A DNA stretch of 64,000 nucleotides from Meiothermus sp. (GCF_026004075.1 NZ_BPIK01000001.1:283501-347500), one strand, 5' to 3'. Numbered from the stretch's first letter, positions 29,735 to 39,164 are shown. Notes: generated by a model from the letters alone, not told the origin. A program made the numbers and translations.

Positions 29735-30286
29735 ATGAACGTCTACAAGCTGGTTGGTCGTCAAATTGAGATTACTGAGGCCCTCAAGAACTACCTGGAT
29801 AAGAAGATGGCCCGCCTAGACCGCTACTTCGATAACAACGTTGAAGCCAAAGTTGTGCTCTCGATGGCCCAGGGGGCACGCATCGAGCGTAAGGCCAAGG
29901 CGGAGATTCAGGTCAATGTGCCGGGGGGTATTGTACGCGTAGAGGAGTCCGATCCTGATATGTACGCGGCTATAGATCGCTCGATTGACCGCCTCGAGTA
30001 CCAGCTCAAGCGCTACAAGGAGCGTCACTTCCAGCGCGAGCGTCACGCAGTGCCAGAGGCAGTGCTGGCCGGGAGCGCCCAGACCGAGGCTGAAGAAGAG
30101 GCCGAACCTCGCATCGTGCGCACCAAACGCTTTCACATGAAGCCCATGACCCCAGAAGATGCTGCTTTCGAGATGGAAGCCCTGGGGCACGACTTCTTCG
30201 TGTTCCGCAACTCCGATACCGATCAAATCAACGTGATTTATCGGCGCCGTGATGGCAATTACGGCCTAATCGAGCCCACCGCCTAA
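29735..30286 (+). CDS. hpf: Ribosome hibernation-promoting factor, long form
   Basis: A 183-residue long HPF. The N-terminal S30AE domain (about residues 1-100) begins NVYKLVGRQIEITEALKNYLDKKMARLDRYF, and the C-terminal dimerisation domain is KRFHMKPMTPEDAAFEMEALGHDFFVF. The long form pairs 70S ribosomes into inactive 100S dimers in stationary phase. ATG 29735 has GGAGG five bases upstream, so the longer MEGK start is not needed. The 185-base upstream gap is a likely regulated leader, but I see no clear promoter. Confidence 0.95.
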   Translation: MNVYKLVGRQIEITEALKNYLDKKMARLDRYFDNNVEAKVVLSMAQGARIERKAKAEIQVNVPGGIVRVEESDPDMYAAIDRSIDRLEYQLKRYKERHFQRERHAVPEAVLAGSAQTEAEEEAEPRIVRTKRFHMKPMTPEDAAFEMEALGHDFFVFRNSDTDQINVIYRRRDGNYGLIEPTA

Positions 30287-30323
30287 ACAGGCCCCACCCC
30301 GCTGTGGCGGGCATACAGCCAGC

Positions 30324-30908
30324 ATGCGCATTCTGGTTACGTCGCTCAAAGGCGGGGTGGGCAAAACCACCACAGCCATACACCTCGCCGCGTTTTTGCA
30401 GCTTCATGGCTCCACGCTGCTGATTGACGCTGACCCTGCCGAAGGTGCCCTGGTCTGGGCCCGCCAGGGGCCCGGACTGCCTTTTGAGGTAGCCGGCCCG
30501 GAGGAGGCCCGGCCCAAGCGGTTTGAGCACGTAGTGATTGATACGGCGGGGCATGCCAAAGCTAAGGTGCTGCGCGAATATGCAAACAAGGCTGACCTGG
30601 TGATCGTTCCCACCTCGCCGGGGCTGCTTTCCCTGGTCAGCCTGGAGCAGTTCGAGCAAGCTCTGGAGGGCCTGCCCTTGAAGGCCCTGGTTACCTTGGT
30701 TCCACCCTTTCCCTCACTGGACGGAGTACGCACCCTTGCTTACTTGAAGGCCCAAAAAATATCCCACTTCAAACACGTTATACATCGCCGGGCGGCCTAC
30801 GAAAAGGCGGTGTTGGCAGGCACTTTGGTGCAAAACGTCCCAGACCCACGGGCTGCGCGGGCCTGGGAAGAGTATGTGCTGGTGGGACGAGAGCTGCTCA
30901 AAAGGTAG
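30324..30908 (+). CDS. Orphan ParA/MinD-family ATPase
   Basis: A 194-residue small ParA-like ATPase. The deviant Walker A is SLKGGVGKTTTAIHLAAFL, Walker A' is LLIDADPAEGALVWAR, and Walker B is HVVIDTAGH. It lacks a DNA-binding N-terminal domain and has no ParB or centromere partner next to it. Roles of such orphans range from plasmid-like partition to positioning of protein clusters. The cargo is unknown here. It follows hpf after 37 bases. Confidence 0.88.
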   Translation: MRILVTSLKGGVGKTTTAIHLAAFLQLHGSTLLIDADPAEGALVWARQGPGLPFEVAGPEEARPKRFEHVVIDTAGHAKAKVLREYANKADLVIVPTSPGLLSLVSLEQFEQALEGLPLKALVTLVPPFPSLDGVRTLAYLKAQKISHFKHVIHRRAAYEKAVLAGTLVQNVPDPRAARAWEEYVLVGRELLKR

Positions 30909-30958
30909 TGCAGCTTCATCGTTGGCGCTGAACCACCGATGCTCAAGGTGTCCGATCG

Positions 30959-32119
30959 CTAATCTACCGCCTGGACTACCCGCGCAACCCGCTCGAGCGC
31001 TTCTTGTACGAGCTGGCGGCTGGTCGCAAAGTTTAGACGCAGCCAGCCCTGGTACTGTGGCCCGAACATCTTGCCGTCGTTGAGACCCACTTTGGCCCGC
31101 TCGAGCATGACCCTATGAATCTCCTGGGCAAAAGGGGTTTTGGAGAAGTCGAGCCAGGCCAGGTAGGTGCCTTGCGGGGGCCGGTAGCCCACCTGGGGTA
31201 GGTGCTGCTGCATGAACTGGGTGATGAAGTCGCGGTTGCCTTTCAGGTAGGCCCGCACCTCCTGTAGCCAGTCCTGGGCGTGCTCGAGCGCGGCTCGCCA
31301 GGCAGCCATGGCGAGCACGTTGGGGTGGCCCCCAAGGCCTTTGCTGACCTGGGCCATGGCGCTCAAGATCTGCTTGTTGTGGCTGATGGCTACCCCGCCG
31401 CCCAGCCCGGCAGTGTTGTACGACTTACAAGGCCCGGTGAGGGTCACGGTGCGCTGGGCAATCTCGGGGCTTAAAGAGGCAATGGGGATGTGCTGGCCCT
31501 CGTAAATCAGGTCGGCCCAGAGTTCGTCGGACATCACCCACAGGCGGTGGCGCAGAGCGAATTCAGCCAGCTGTTCTAGCTCGTCGCGCCGGAAGACCCG
31601 CCCGGTGGGGTTCTGGGGGTTGCACAGCAGCAACAGCCGGGTGCGAGGGGTTACCAGGCGCTCGAGCTGTTCAAAATCGATCTCCCAACTGCTGGGGGTG
31701 GGTAGCAGCGGATTGTACCGGGCCACGCGATGATGCTCACTGAGCGCGTTAAGAAAGGGATGATAGACCGGCACCTGGGTAATCACCTCATCGCCGGGGC
31801 TGCTCAGGGCCAGCACGCTGGCGTAGATGGCCGGCACAACGGAGGTGGTGAGCAGCAGGTTTTCGGGGGTAAGACCTTCCAGGCCGTACCTGCTTTGCTG
31901 CTGAATAATGCGCTCCAGCAGCAGCTTATCCCCTTTCATCTGGGGGTAGCCCACCCGCTCCTGCAGCCGTTCCACAATAGCCTGGGCGATGGCCGGGCTG
32001 ATGGGGAAGTCCATGTCGGCTACCCACATGGGCAGTACATCCTCGGGATAAAAGTGCCATTTGCCGCTGTAGCCGTAGGGGTCGCGCAGGGTGCGGGGCG
32101 ATAACTCGTCGAGTTGCAT
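30959..32119 (-). CDS. PLP aminotransferase, PatB/MalY (C-S lyase) type
   Basis: A 386-residue fold-type I PLP enzyme. MWVADMDFPISPAIAQAI near the N-terminus is the hallmark of the MalY/PatB cystathionine beta-lyase group. NPQNPTGRVF, SDELWADL and the Schiff-base Lys in TGPCKSYNTAGLGG are in place. It probably cleaves C-S bonds of cystathionine or similar amino acids, or acts as an aminotransferase. A TATAAG lies eight bases before the ATG, overlapping the end of the preceding gene. Confidence 0.88.
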   Translation of the reverse strand: MQLDELSPRTLRDPYGYSGKWHFYPEDVLPMWVADMDFPISPAIAQAIVERLQERVGYPQMKGDKLLLERIIQQQSRYGLEGLTPENLLLTTSVVPAIYASVLALSSPGDEVITQVPVYHPFLNALSEHHRVARYNPLLPTPSSWEIDFEQLERLVTPRTRLLLLCNPQNPTGRVFRRDELEQLAEFALRHRLWVMSDELWADLIYEGQHIPIASLSPEIAQRTVTLTGPCKSYNTAGLGGGVAISHNKQILSAMAQVSKGLGGHPNVLAMAAWRAALEHAQDWLQEVRAYLKGNRDFITQFMQQHLPQVGYRPPQGTYLAWLDFSKTPFAQEIHRVMLERAKVGLNDGKMFGPQYQGWLRLNFATSRQLVQEALERVARVVQAVD

Positions 32120-32128
32120 GGCTATAGC

Positions 32129-33250
32129 TTATAGCTCCGGCTTGGTGGGGTGAGCAGGGATAATTATGTCTTCCATTTCTTCTTCCAGCATGACCCGGTT
32201 ACGCCCGCTGGCCTTGGCCCGGTACATGGCCTCGTCGGCGCGGCTTAGCAGGGCAGCGATGGTGTCACCCTGGCGATAGCAAGCCACCCCAAGGCTTAAC
32301 GTAACCGGTACACCCGATATGGGATTTTCGCGGATGGCCTCGAGCAAGCGTTGTGCCAACAGATGAGCTTGGTGAAGGTCGGTCTCGGGAGCAAGGATTA
32401 GAAATTCTTCACCGCCCCATCGGGCCAGACTATCGCTCTCGCGCAGGTGCTGTGCCAGCCTACTGGACACTTCCCGCAAGACCTGGTCGCCTACCGAGTG
32501 GCCGTAGGTGTCGTTTACTTGTTTGAAGTGGTCGATGTCGGCCAGCAGGAGCGCAAATGGGCGGTTGTAGCGACGAGCCCGATCCAGCTCGCCTTCCAGT
32601 CTTTGCTGCATGGCCCGGCGGTTGGTTAGATTGGTCAGGGCGTCGGTGTGGGCCATCTGGTGCATCTGAGCGTAGTGTCGGCGCAGGTAGGCAAACATAT
32701 ACAGCAAGGCCAGGTAAGCGATATTGGAAAGTGTGAACTGTAGGGCGGTATTGATAGACGACACATTAAGAGACGGGCTCATGAGCAAGCCAACGCCCCC
32801 CGCCAGCAGCCCCGAAGCCAGGTATATGAGCGAAAATCGCAGGGCCTGCCTTCGGTTGAGCAGATTAAAGGCCATTAGATAGACCATTGGAAACCACAGG
32901 GCGGCGGGAGTAATTCCATCGCGCTGGTGCAGCTTATAGCCTGTTTCATAAAAAAGGCTGAAAACTTCATAGGCTGCAATCATGAAGAGGGCAGTTTGCC
33001 AGACCCGCCGGATGCCCTGTGGATTGCGCCAGAGGTAGATTTCCAGCAAGATAAACCCTGCGGCCATTGGCAGAAGCAAATACTGATCGGGCAATGACAG
33101 CTTACCCGCTATTGCCGAGAGTCCCCAGGCAGCCAGGGCAGCCAGGGCCCCGAGCGGCAGCAACCACAGGCTGATGCGGACTCGCAGACCCTCGAGGGGA
33201 TCGGCAACTTCAATGGTGGCGTATGGGTCGGGCGTGTAGCGGGGCGGCAT
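32129..33250 (-). CDS. Membrane diguanylate cyclase (GGDEF)
   Basis: A 373-residue protein with about six transmembrane helices (residues 25-195) and a C-terminal GGDEF domain. The active site is GGEEF in LARWGGEEFLILAPE, with DIDHFKQVNDTYGHSVGDQVL before it. RESD lies exactly five residues upstream of GGEEF, a complete RxxD inhibitory site, so the product c-di-GMP should feed back on it. It is the only c-di-GMP enzyme in the window. The membrane sensor part has no recognised ligand domain. Confidence 0.92.
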   Translation of the reverse strand: MPPRYTPDPYATIEVADPLEGLRVRISLWLLPLGALAALAAWGLSAIAGKLSLPDQYLLLPMAAGFILLEIYLWRNPQGIRRVWQTALFMIAAYEVFSLFYETGYKLHQRDGITPAALWFPMVYLMAFNLLNRRQALRFSLIYLASGLLAGGVGLLMSPSLNVSSINTALQFTLSNIAYLALLYMFAYLRRHYAQMHQMAHTDALTNLTNRRAMQQRLEGELDRARRYNRPFALLLADIDHFKQVNDTYGHSVGDQVLREVSSRLAQHLRESDSLARWGGEEFLILAPETDLHQAHLLAQRLLEAIRENPISGVPVTLSLGVACYRQGDTIAALLSRADEAMYRAKASGRNRVMLEEEMEDIIIPAHPTKPEL

Positions 33251-33482
33251 AACAATTTTCTAGTCAATCTAACACCAATACTGGAGTTTTTGAGTTTATT
33301 TCAGCGCAACCAACGAAAGTTTCTTGAAACGTACAAGAACGCTAGCCCAATTATCACCGGGCACAAATGTCATTCCCGGCCGGACGGCGCCCTTTGGGGC
33401 GAGCAGTTGGCTCGAGCCCAGTTTAGCGGCCTTTGCCCACCCTGGTCGAGCCTGGCGGGCTTTTGATAGGCTTTGATCCGAG

Positions 33483-34130
33483 ATGTTGAAGTTGGAGTCG
33501 GACTGGTGGAGGATGGGCCTGCGGGTGGCTGGCGTGGACGAAGCCGGACGCGGGGCATTGGCCGGGCCGGTGGTGGCCGCAGCAGTGATCCTGCCCCCAC
33601 CGAAAGGCCAGGCCCAGTACCCCTTCTACGACTCCAAAATCCTTACCCCTAAGGCGCGTAACCGCCTGGAAGCACAAATTCGGGCGGTGGCTTTGGCCTG
33701 GGGGGTGGGTTGGGCCGAGGTGGTCGAAATAGATCGACTCGGCATCTTGAAGGCCACCCATCTGGCCGCCGCGCGGGCTTTAGAGCAGCTCGAGGTGCCT
33801 CCGGAAGCATTGCTTACCGACTATTTACGCCTGGAGGGAGAGTGGCGCCAGTATTTGCGTAAAAATCCATCCCGGCCCGACTCGTTGCACCTGCTGCGCT
33901 GTCCGCCTAAAGCCGATCAGCATAGCCCTACCGTGGCAGCAGCCAGTATCCTGGCAAAAGTAGCACGAGACCGCTATATGGAAGCGCTCGAGCAGCAGTA
34001 CCCCGGCTATGGTTTTGCCCAACACAAGGGCTACGGTACTGCGCTGCACCTGCAAGCTTTAGAGAGACTGGGTCCCTGTGCGGTGCATCGACATAGCTTT
34101 GCGCCGGTGGCTCAGGCCGGGCTTTTTTAG
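33483..34130 (+). CDS. rnhB: Ribonuclease HII
   Basis: A 215-residue RNase HII that cuts RNA in RNA/DNA hybrids and at single ribonucleotides. The acidic motif GVDEAGRGALAGPVVAAAV is clear; the further acidic residues are in LLTDYLRL, and AAASILAKVARDRYM plus the GYGFAQHKGYGT block complete the family pattern. TAGGCT lies ten bases before the ATG. The upstream gap 33251-33482 holds no other supported feature. Confidence 0.94.
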   Translation: MLKLESDWWRMGLRVAGVDEAGRGALAGPVVAAAVILPPPKGQAQYPFYDSKILTPKARNRLEAQIRAVALAWGVGWAEVVEIDRLGILKATHLAAARALEQLEVPPEALLTDYLRLEGEWRQYLRKNPSRPDSLHLLRCPPKADQHSPTVAAASILAKVARDRYMEALEQQYPGYGFAQHKGYGTALHLQALERLGPCAVHRHSFAPVAQAGLF

Positions 34131-34189
34131 GAATTCTTAAGGCGGCATTGCCCCTAGCCAACCTGGCGTAAAATGCGCTCGAGAAGATT

Positions 34190-34684
34190 ATGCGTGTAAA
34201 ACTGCTGCTTGCCTTACTGGCCATACTGTTTTCCGGCTGCTTTCCTGCACGTTCTAGCCTCACCGTGGGGCTGCGCTTTGGTATCGAGCTAAACCCTGTG
34301 ATCACCCGCTTTGAACCCGACCGAGGACAGGCCGCTAGCTACCGGGTGGGGGATAGCGTGAGCTTTATCATCACCCTGACCCGGCCAGGCTACGTGGTAT
34401 TGGTTGGCATAGACCCGGACGGGGTGACCTACGAGTTCGACCGGATTTATCTGAACCCTGGTACCCACAGGCTTTCGGGGCCGCCGGGGTTCCGCTACGA
34501 GGTGCGCCCGCCCCTCGGCTTGCAGCGGGTGCGGGCCATCTATACCGATACCCCGCACCCCTCTGGGTTTGTTTTCCGTGGTAGATATAGCCTGGAGCTT
34601 TGGGATCAGCAGGTCTCCATCTACATTCAGCGCTCGGGCTCGAGAGTGCAGGATGTGGCCGAAACATACTTCTACATTCACTAA
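34190..34684 (+). CDS. Lipoprotein with a DUF4384-like domain
   Basis: A 164-residue protein with a lipoprotein signal peptide (MRVKLLLALLAILFSGCF, lipobox FSGC). The mature part has YRVGDSVSFIITLTRPGYVVLVGIDPDG, which is the pattern of DUF4384, a beta-sandwich domain often found in envelope proteins. Function unknown. It begins 59 bases after rnhB. Confidence 0.8.
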   Translation: MRVKLLLALLAILFSGCFPARSSLTVGLRFGIELNPVITRFEPDRGQAASYRVGDSVSFIITLTRPGYVVLVGIDPDGVTYEFDRIYLNPGTHRLSGPPGFRYEVRPPLGLQRVRAIYTDTPHPSGFVFRGRYSLELWDQQVSIYIQRSGSRVQDVAETYFYIH

Positions 34685-34896
34685 AGCCACAAAACCAAAG
34701 CGGTTTTCCACGATCTCCAAAAGCAACCGAAGCGATCCTCGAACGCGCCTCAGACCAAGTCGCTTGCGCGATTCCGACTGAGCCGGAACCTATCAGGTGT
34801 GGCAAGTGCGTGGCGCTTTACTGCGATTTCCTCTATAGGTCATTCGCGTGTAGAGCTGGTAGGCTCGAGGGTCTTGTACCAACAATATACGCAGTA

Positions 34897-34925
34897 TTGA
34901 TACCCCAAATGCGCTGACATATAAT
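34897..34925 (+). promoter_or_regulatory. Promoter of the TRAP transporter operon
   Basis: TTGATA (34897-34902) and TATAAT (34920-34925) are separated by exactly 17 bases, the best promoter in the window. The leader of about 45 bases contains a GCAAAAAG/CTTTTTTGC inverted repeat (34943-34963) and ends in the strong GAGGAGG Shine-Dalgarno of dctP. The rest of the gap 34685-34896 shows nothing I can support. Confidence 0.8.
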
Positions 34926-34977
34926 CTCCTCGCACCGAACGTGCAAAAAGGTAGCTTTTTTGCTGAGGAGGAATTCG

Positions 34978-36060
34978 ATGAAGCGACGTGACTTCTTGAA
35001 GAAAGCAGGGGTTGGTGCTGTAGCGGCCAGCACGGTATTTGGTCCGGTTTACGCCCAAACCTTGCCGCGTTTGCGCTGGCGTATGGCCACGAGCTGGCCT
35101 CGCTCGCTGGATACCCTGTTTGGCGCTGCCGAGATTGTGGCCAAGCGGGTGGCCGAGATGACCGATGGGCGTTTCGAGATTACCCCCTACCCGGCGGGTG
35201 AAATCGCCCCTGGGTTGCAGGTGCTGGACGTGGTACAGGCTGGCAACGTCGAGATGGGCCACACCGCCAACTACTACTATGTAGGTAAAAGCCCTTCGCT
35301 GGCCTTCGACACCGGGGTACCCTTTGGCCTGAACCCCCGTCAGCAGAATGCCTGGCTCTACTTTGGCGGTGGGTTGCAGGCCATGCAACGGGTGGCCGCC
35401 GACTTCAACGCCATTACCTTCCCGGCGGGTAACACCGGGGTGCAGATGGGGGGCTGGTTCCGCAAGGAGATCAAAGGCCCGGAAGACCTCAAAGGACTGC
35501 GCTTCCGTATCCCAGGGCTGGGCGGACAGGTCATGGCCCGCCTGGGGGTTACGGTGCAAACCCTGCCGGGGGGTGAGATCTTCCTGGCGCTCGACCGTGG
35601 GGCCATTGACGGGGCCGAGTGGGTGGGCCCCTACGACGACGAAAAACTAGGCCTGAACAAAGCTGCCCGCTTCTACTACTACCCCGGCTGGTGGGAGCCC
35701 GGCTCCACGGTTTCTGCTCTGGTTAACCTGGATCGCTGGAAAAGCCTGCCCAAGGAGTACCAGGAGATTATCAAGGCGGCCTGCGCCGAAGCCAACGAGC
35801 GAACCCTGGCCGAGTACGATGCCAAAAACGCCCCGGCGCTGGCACGCTTGCAGCGGGCCGGTACCCAGCTCAGGCCCTACCCTTCCAGCGTGCTGCAGGC
35901 GGCCAACAAAGAATCCACCGCTTTGTACGAGGAAATTGCAGCCAAAGACGCCACTTACCGCGGCATCTACGAAAACTGGAAGAAATTCCGCGACGAGATT
36001 CGGCGCTGGTTCGCGCTCAACGAGTTCCGCTACGACGACTTTACCCGTACTTTGCGCTAA
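34978..36060 (+). CDS. TRAP transporter solute-binding protein, DctP family
   Basis: A 360-residue periplasmic binding protein with a Tat-type signal ([19 protein letters not shown]). [21 protein letters not shown], the conserved Arg in [11 protein letters not shown] and [22 protein letters not shown] match the TakP-like branch that binds 2-oxo acids or lactate-type monocarboxylates, often with a metal ion. It delivers substrate to the DctQM permease encoded just downstream. Start ATG 34978 with GAGGAGG. Expression above the permease is likely because of the hairpin after its stop. Confidence 0.9.
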   Translation: MKRRDFLKKAGVGAVAASTVFGPVYAQTLPRLRWRMATSWPRSLDTLFGAAEIVAKRVAEMTDGRFEITPYPAGEIAPGLQVLDVVQAGNVEMGHTANYYYVGKSPSLAFDTGVPFGLNPRQQNAWLYFGGGLQAMQRVAADFNAITFPAGNTGVQMGGWFRKEIKGPEDLKGLRFRIPGLGGQVMARLGVTVQTLPGGEIFLALDRGAIDGAEWVGPYDDEKLGLNKAARFYYYPGWWEPGSTVSALVNLDRWKSLPKEYQEIIKAACAEANERTLAEYDAKNAPALARLQRAGTQLRPYPSSVLQAANKESTALYEEIAAKDATYRGIYENWKKFRDEIRRWFALNEFRYDDFTRTLR

Positions 36061-36076
36061 CCTTGGCCTCTTCAAA

Positions 36077-36106
36077 TCCCCTACAGTGGCACTGTAGGGG
36101 AATTTT
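36077..36106 (+). terminator. Terminator-like hairpin between dctP and dctQ
   Basis: TCCCCTACAGT and ACTGTAGGGGA form a perfect 11-bp stem with a GGC loop, followed by AATTTTTG. It is likely to work as a partial terminator or 3' stabiliser that lowers permease expression relative to the binding protein. Confidence 0.75.
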
Positions 36107-36182
36107 TGTAGCCAATTGATTATTGATTGACGGAACCCAACCTGCTCGTTACGATGGGCAGGGCCAAAAAGGAGTCAGTAAA

Positions 36183-36224
36183 ATGCACGAAAGGGTACTT
36201 TTACCTGAGGGAGGTTGGGTTTGA
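36183..36224 (+). CDS. Leader mini-ORF overlapping the dctQ start
   Basis: ATG at 36183, with AAAAAGGAG seven bases upstream, opens a 13-codon frame (MHERVLLPEGGWV). Its TGA overlaps the TTG start of dctQ in the sequence TTGA. Translation of dctQ from its weak TTG could be coupled to this leader. It lies after the attenuator hairpin. It could also be chance, since such short frames are common. Confidence 0.4.
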   Translation: MHERVLLPEGGWV

Positions 36225-36778
36225 AGGCGTTGCTCTTCGCTTCCAGGCTAATTGATAGCCTTAACGAATGGGTAGGGCGTGTGGTCTTGTGGCTGGTAGT
36301 GCCGATGATCGCTATTGGGGCTTACAACGCTATAGGACGTAGCCTCGATAAAAGCATTGGAACCCGGCTGGCCTCCAACACCTACTTCGAGCTGCAGTGG
36401 TATCTCTTCTCCCTGATTTTTTTGTTGATGGTGGGCTACGTGCTCAAGCACAACGGCCATATCCGGGTGGATGTGGTCTATGCCCGCCTGGGCGCACGGG
36501 GTCGGGCCTGGGTGAATATGCTGGGTTCGATTTTGTTTGTGGTGCCTTTTGCTTTGATTCTCTTCTACGTTTCCCTACCGCTGGTGGCGTTCTCTGTGCA
36601 GGTGCGGGAAGCCTCCCTAGATGCCGGTGGACTGCCTCGCTGGCCCCTGAAGCTCATGATGTTGCCAGCCTTTATCTTGCTCGCTTTGCAGGGCTTTTCG
36701 GAGTTTGTCAAGAACCTGGCTTATTTGCGTGGGGTGTTGCCCCAGCTACCCAGCGAGGCTGAAGGGGAGGTGGCCTAG
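36221..36778 (+). CDS. TRAP transporter small permease, DctQ
   Basis: A 185-residue protein with four transmembrane helices and the central conserved block FELQWYLFSLIFLLMVGYVLKHNGHIRVDVVYARL, typical of DctQ. It forms the small membrane subunit with DctM. The start is uncertain: TTG at 36221 has GGGAGG six bases upstream and overlaps the leader ORF stop, whereas TTG at 36215 has none at proper spacing. dctM begins directly after its stop. Confidence 0.9.
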   Translation: MKALLFASRLIDSLNEWVGRVVLWLVVPMIAIGAYNAIGRSLDKSIGTRLASNTYFELQWYLFSLIFLLMVGYVLKHNGHIRVDVVYARLGARGRAWVNMLGSILFVVPFALILFYVSLPLVAFSVQVREASLDAGGLPRWPLKLMMLPAFILLALQGFSEFVKNLAYLRGVLPQLPSEAEGEVA

Positions 36779-38203
36779 ATGGTGCTTTCCGGCGGTGGGG
36801 TGGAGCTGTTGGGCGGGGCAATGTTTATTGCAGCCCTGGTGCTGATTTTTACGGGCTATCCGGTGGCTTTTGCGCTGGGTGGGGTGGCGCTTATTTTTGG
36901 GGCCATTGGCATTGGTATCGGTGAGTTCGACATCCGCTTCGTGGGCAGCCTGCCCCAGCGCATCTTTGGCATAATGTCCAACTACACCCTGCTGGCCATT
37001 CCGTACTTTATTTTTCTGGGACTCATTCTGGAGAAATCCAAGCTGGCCGAGCAGCTTTTAGACACGGTTGGGCAGCTTTTTGGCCCCATCCGGGGCGGTG
37101 TGGCTATTGCGGTGGTGCTGGTGGGTACTTTGCTGGCGGCCACAACCGGGGTGGTGGCGGCTACTGTGGTGGCGATGGGCCTTATCTCGTTGCCGGTGAT
37201 GCTCAAGTACGGCTACAGCAGACCTCTGGCTACGGGGGTGATTGCCGCCTCGGGAACCCTGGGCCAGATTATTCCCCCTAGCATTGTGCTGGTGGTACTG
37301 GGCGACCAGCTGGGCGTTAGCGTGGGCGACCTGTTCTTGGGTGCTTTGATACCAGGGCTAATTCTCTCCGGCAGCCTGATCTTGCTGGTGGCGCTGGTGG
37401 CCCTGGTTCGGCCTAAGCTGGCCCCGGCTCTGCCGCCGGAGGCCCGCCCGTACCGGGGCTGGGAGCTGGCCTGGCGGGCCCTGGTAGCGCTGGTGCCGCC
37501 GGTGCTGTTGATTTTGTTTGTACTGGGCAGCATTTTCTTTGGCATCGCGACCCCTACGGAGGCCGGGGCGGTGGGCTCTATTGCAGCGCTGCTGATGGCG
37601 GCTGCCTACCGGCGCTTGAGCTGGAAAGTGTTTCGCGATGCCGTGGCCGAGACGGCGCGCTTCACCAGCATGGTGATCTTTATCCTGATTGGGGCTACCG
37701 CCTTCAGCCTGATTTTCCGGGGCCTCGAGGGCGACAAACTGGTGAAAGACATTCTGGTGGCGCTACCCGGCGGAGAAATAGGGTTTATCGTCTTTGTGAT
37801 GGTGCTGGTCTTTGTGCTGGGCTTCTTTATTGATTTTTTCGAAATCTGCTTTATTATTGTGCCCCTAATTCTGCCAGCGGCTACGGAAATCTGGACGGCC
37901 CAGGCCGAGGCCTTGCAGATGGCCGGTAACTACGACCTTTCCACCGAGGCCTTTGTGCAGCAAAAGCTATTGTGGTTTGGCATCGTGCTGGCCATGAACC
38001 TGCAGACCAGCTTCCTCACTCCGCCCTTTGGTTTTGCTCTCTTCTACCTGCGCGGAGTGGCCCCACCGGAGGTCAAGACCACCGAGATCTACAAAGGGGT
38101 GATTCCCTTCATTATCGTCCAGCTTATTGTGCTTGTGATGGTCATTGCCTTCCCCAGCCTGAGCAGTTGGCTGCCCTCGCTGCGGGGGGTACCAGGGGGC
38201 TAG
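36779..38203 (+). CDS. TRAP transporter large permease, DctM
   Basis: A 474-residue protein with about twelve transmembrane segments. TGYPVAFALGGVALIFGAIGIG, TTGVVAATVVAMGLISLPVMLKYGY, ASGTLGQIIPPSIVLVVLGD, and IATPTEAGAVGSIAALLMA are hallmark DctM blocks. It couples substrate uptake to a Na+ or H+ gradient. It starts at the base after the dctQ stop. It is longer than usual in the C-terminal third, with a segment around residues 370-400 as in the TakM group. Its end overlaps the convergent quinone reductase gene by four bases. Confidence 0.93.
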   Translation: MVLSGGGVELLGGAMFIAALVLIFTGYPVAFALGGVALIFGAIGIGIGEFDIRFVGSLPQRIFGIMSNYTLLAIPYFIFLGLILEKSKLAEQLLDTVGQLFGPIRGGVAIAVVLVGTLLAATTGVVAATVVAMGLISLPVMLKYGYSRPLATGVIAASGTLGQIIPPSIVLVVLGDQLGVSVGDLFLGALIPGLILSGSLILLVALVALVRPKLAPALPPEARPYRGWELAWRALVALVPPVLLILFVLGSIFFGIATPTEAGAVGSIAALLMAAAYRRLSWKVFRDAVAETARFTSMVIFILIGATAFSLIFRGLEGDKLVKDILVALPGGEIGFIVFVMVLVFVLGFFIDFFEICFIIVPLILPAATEIWTAQAEALQMAGNYDLSTEAFVQQKLLWFGIVLAMNLQTSFLTPPFGFALFYLRGVAPPEVKTTEIYKGVIPFIIVQLIVLVMVIAFPSLSSWLPSLRGVPGG

Positions 38204-39162
38204 GGTATCAGCAGCACCTTGCCAGTGGTCTCGCGGCTTTGCAGCGCCCGATGGGCCTGGGCGGCCTGGGCCAGGGGGAACTCGGCCCCGATTCGGATTT
38301 TGAGCTGGCCTTCCAGGGCCCAGCGCATCACGTCGCCGGCCCGCCACTCCAGCTCCTGCCGGGTCTGGGTGTAGTGCCACAGAGAGGGCCGGGTCAGGTA
38401 GAGGCCGCCTTTCTGGTTGAGGATTTGTGGGTTGAAGGGGGGCACCGGCCCGCTGCTCTGCCCGTACAGCACCAGCATGCCCCGGATGCGCAGGCTGTTC
38501 AGGCTGCCTTCCCAGGTGGACTGCCCCACCCCGTCGTAGACCACATCCACCCCTTTTCCACCGGTAATTTCGCGGACTTTCTGGTCGAAGCCTTCGTAGG
38601 GCAGGGCGTAATCGGCCCCGGCTTCCTTGGCCAGGGCCCGCTTTTCCTCCGAGGAAGCAGTAGTGATGACGGTGGCCCCAATTCGCTTGGCCATCTGAAT
38701 TAAGAGGAGCCCCACCCCACCAGCCCCGGCGTGCACGAGGCAGGTCTCACCGGCCTTGAGAGGGTAGGTGCTGTAAACCAGGTAGTGGGCGGTCATGCCC
38801 TGTAGCATGCCGGCCACGGCAATTTTGGCCTCGAGCCCATCCGGAATCTGCACCAGTTTGTTGGCGGGCACCACGGCGTACTCGGCGTAGCTGCCTTGCA
38901 CATTGGAGTAGACCACCCGGTCGCCGGGCTTCACACCAGCCACCCCCGGCCCCACTGCCTCGACCACACCGGCCCCCTCCTCGCCCACCGTAAAGGGGGT
39001 GGGGACGCTGTACAGGCCAGCGCGCTTGTAGATATCAATAAAATTGACCCCAATGGCCTGAAGGCGTACCAGGGCCTGGCCTTCGCCGGGGGTGGGGATA
39101 GGGATTTCTTCCAGTTGCAGGGCCTCGAGGCCGCCGGGTTGGTGTACGCGAATGGCTTTCAT
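38200..39162 (-). CDS. NADPH:quinone oxidoreductase, zinc-independent MDR family
   Basis: A 320-residue quinone oxidoreductase of the medium-chain reductase family. MKAIRVHQPGGLEALQLEEIP, GVNFIDIYKRAGLY, and the NADP motif VHAGAGGVGLLLIQMAKRIGA are typical of Qor. The zinc-binding cysteines of alcohol dehydrogenases are absent. It reduces quinones or enones with NADPH. TAGTCT six bases before the ATG suggests a leaderless mRNA. Confidence 0.92.
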   Translation of the reverse strand: MKAIRVHQPGGLEALQLEEIPIPTPGEGQALVRLQAIGVNFIDIYKRAGLYSVPTPFTVGEEGAGVVEAVGPGVAGVKPGDRVVYSNVQGSYAEYAVVPANKLVQIPDGLEAKIAVAGMLQGMTAHYLVYSTYPLKAGETCLVHAGAGGVGLLLIQMAKRIGATVITTASSEEKRALAKEAGADYALPYEGFDQKVREITGGKGVDVVYDGVGQSTWEGSLNSLRIRGMLVLYGQSSGPVPPFNPQILNQKGGLYLTRPSLWHYTQTRQELEWRAGDVMRWALEGQLKIRIGAEFPLAQAAQAHRALQSRETTGKVLLIP

Positions 39163-39164
39163 AG

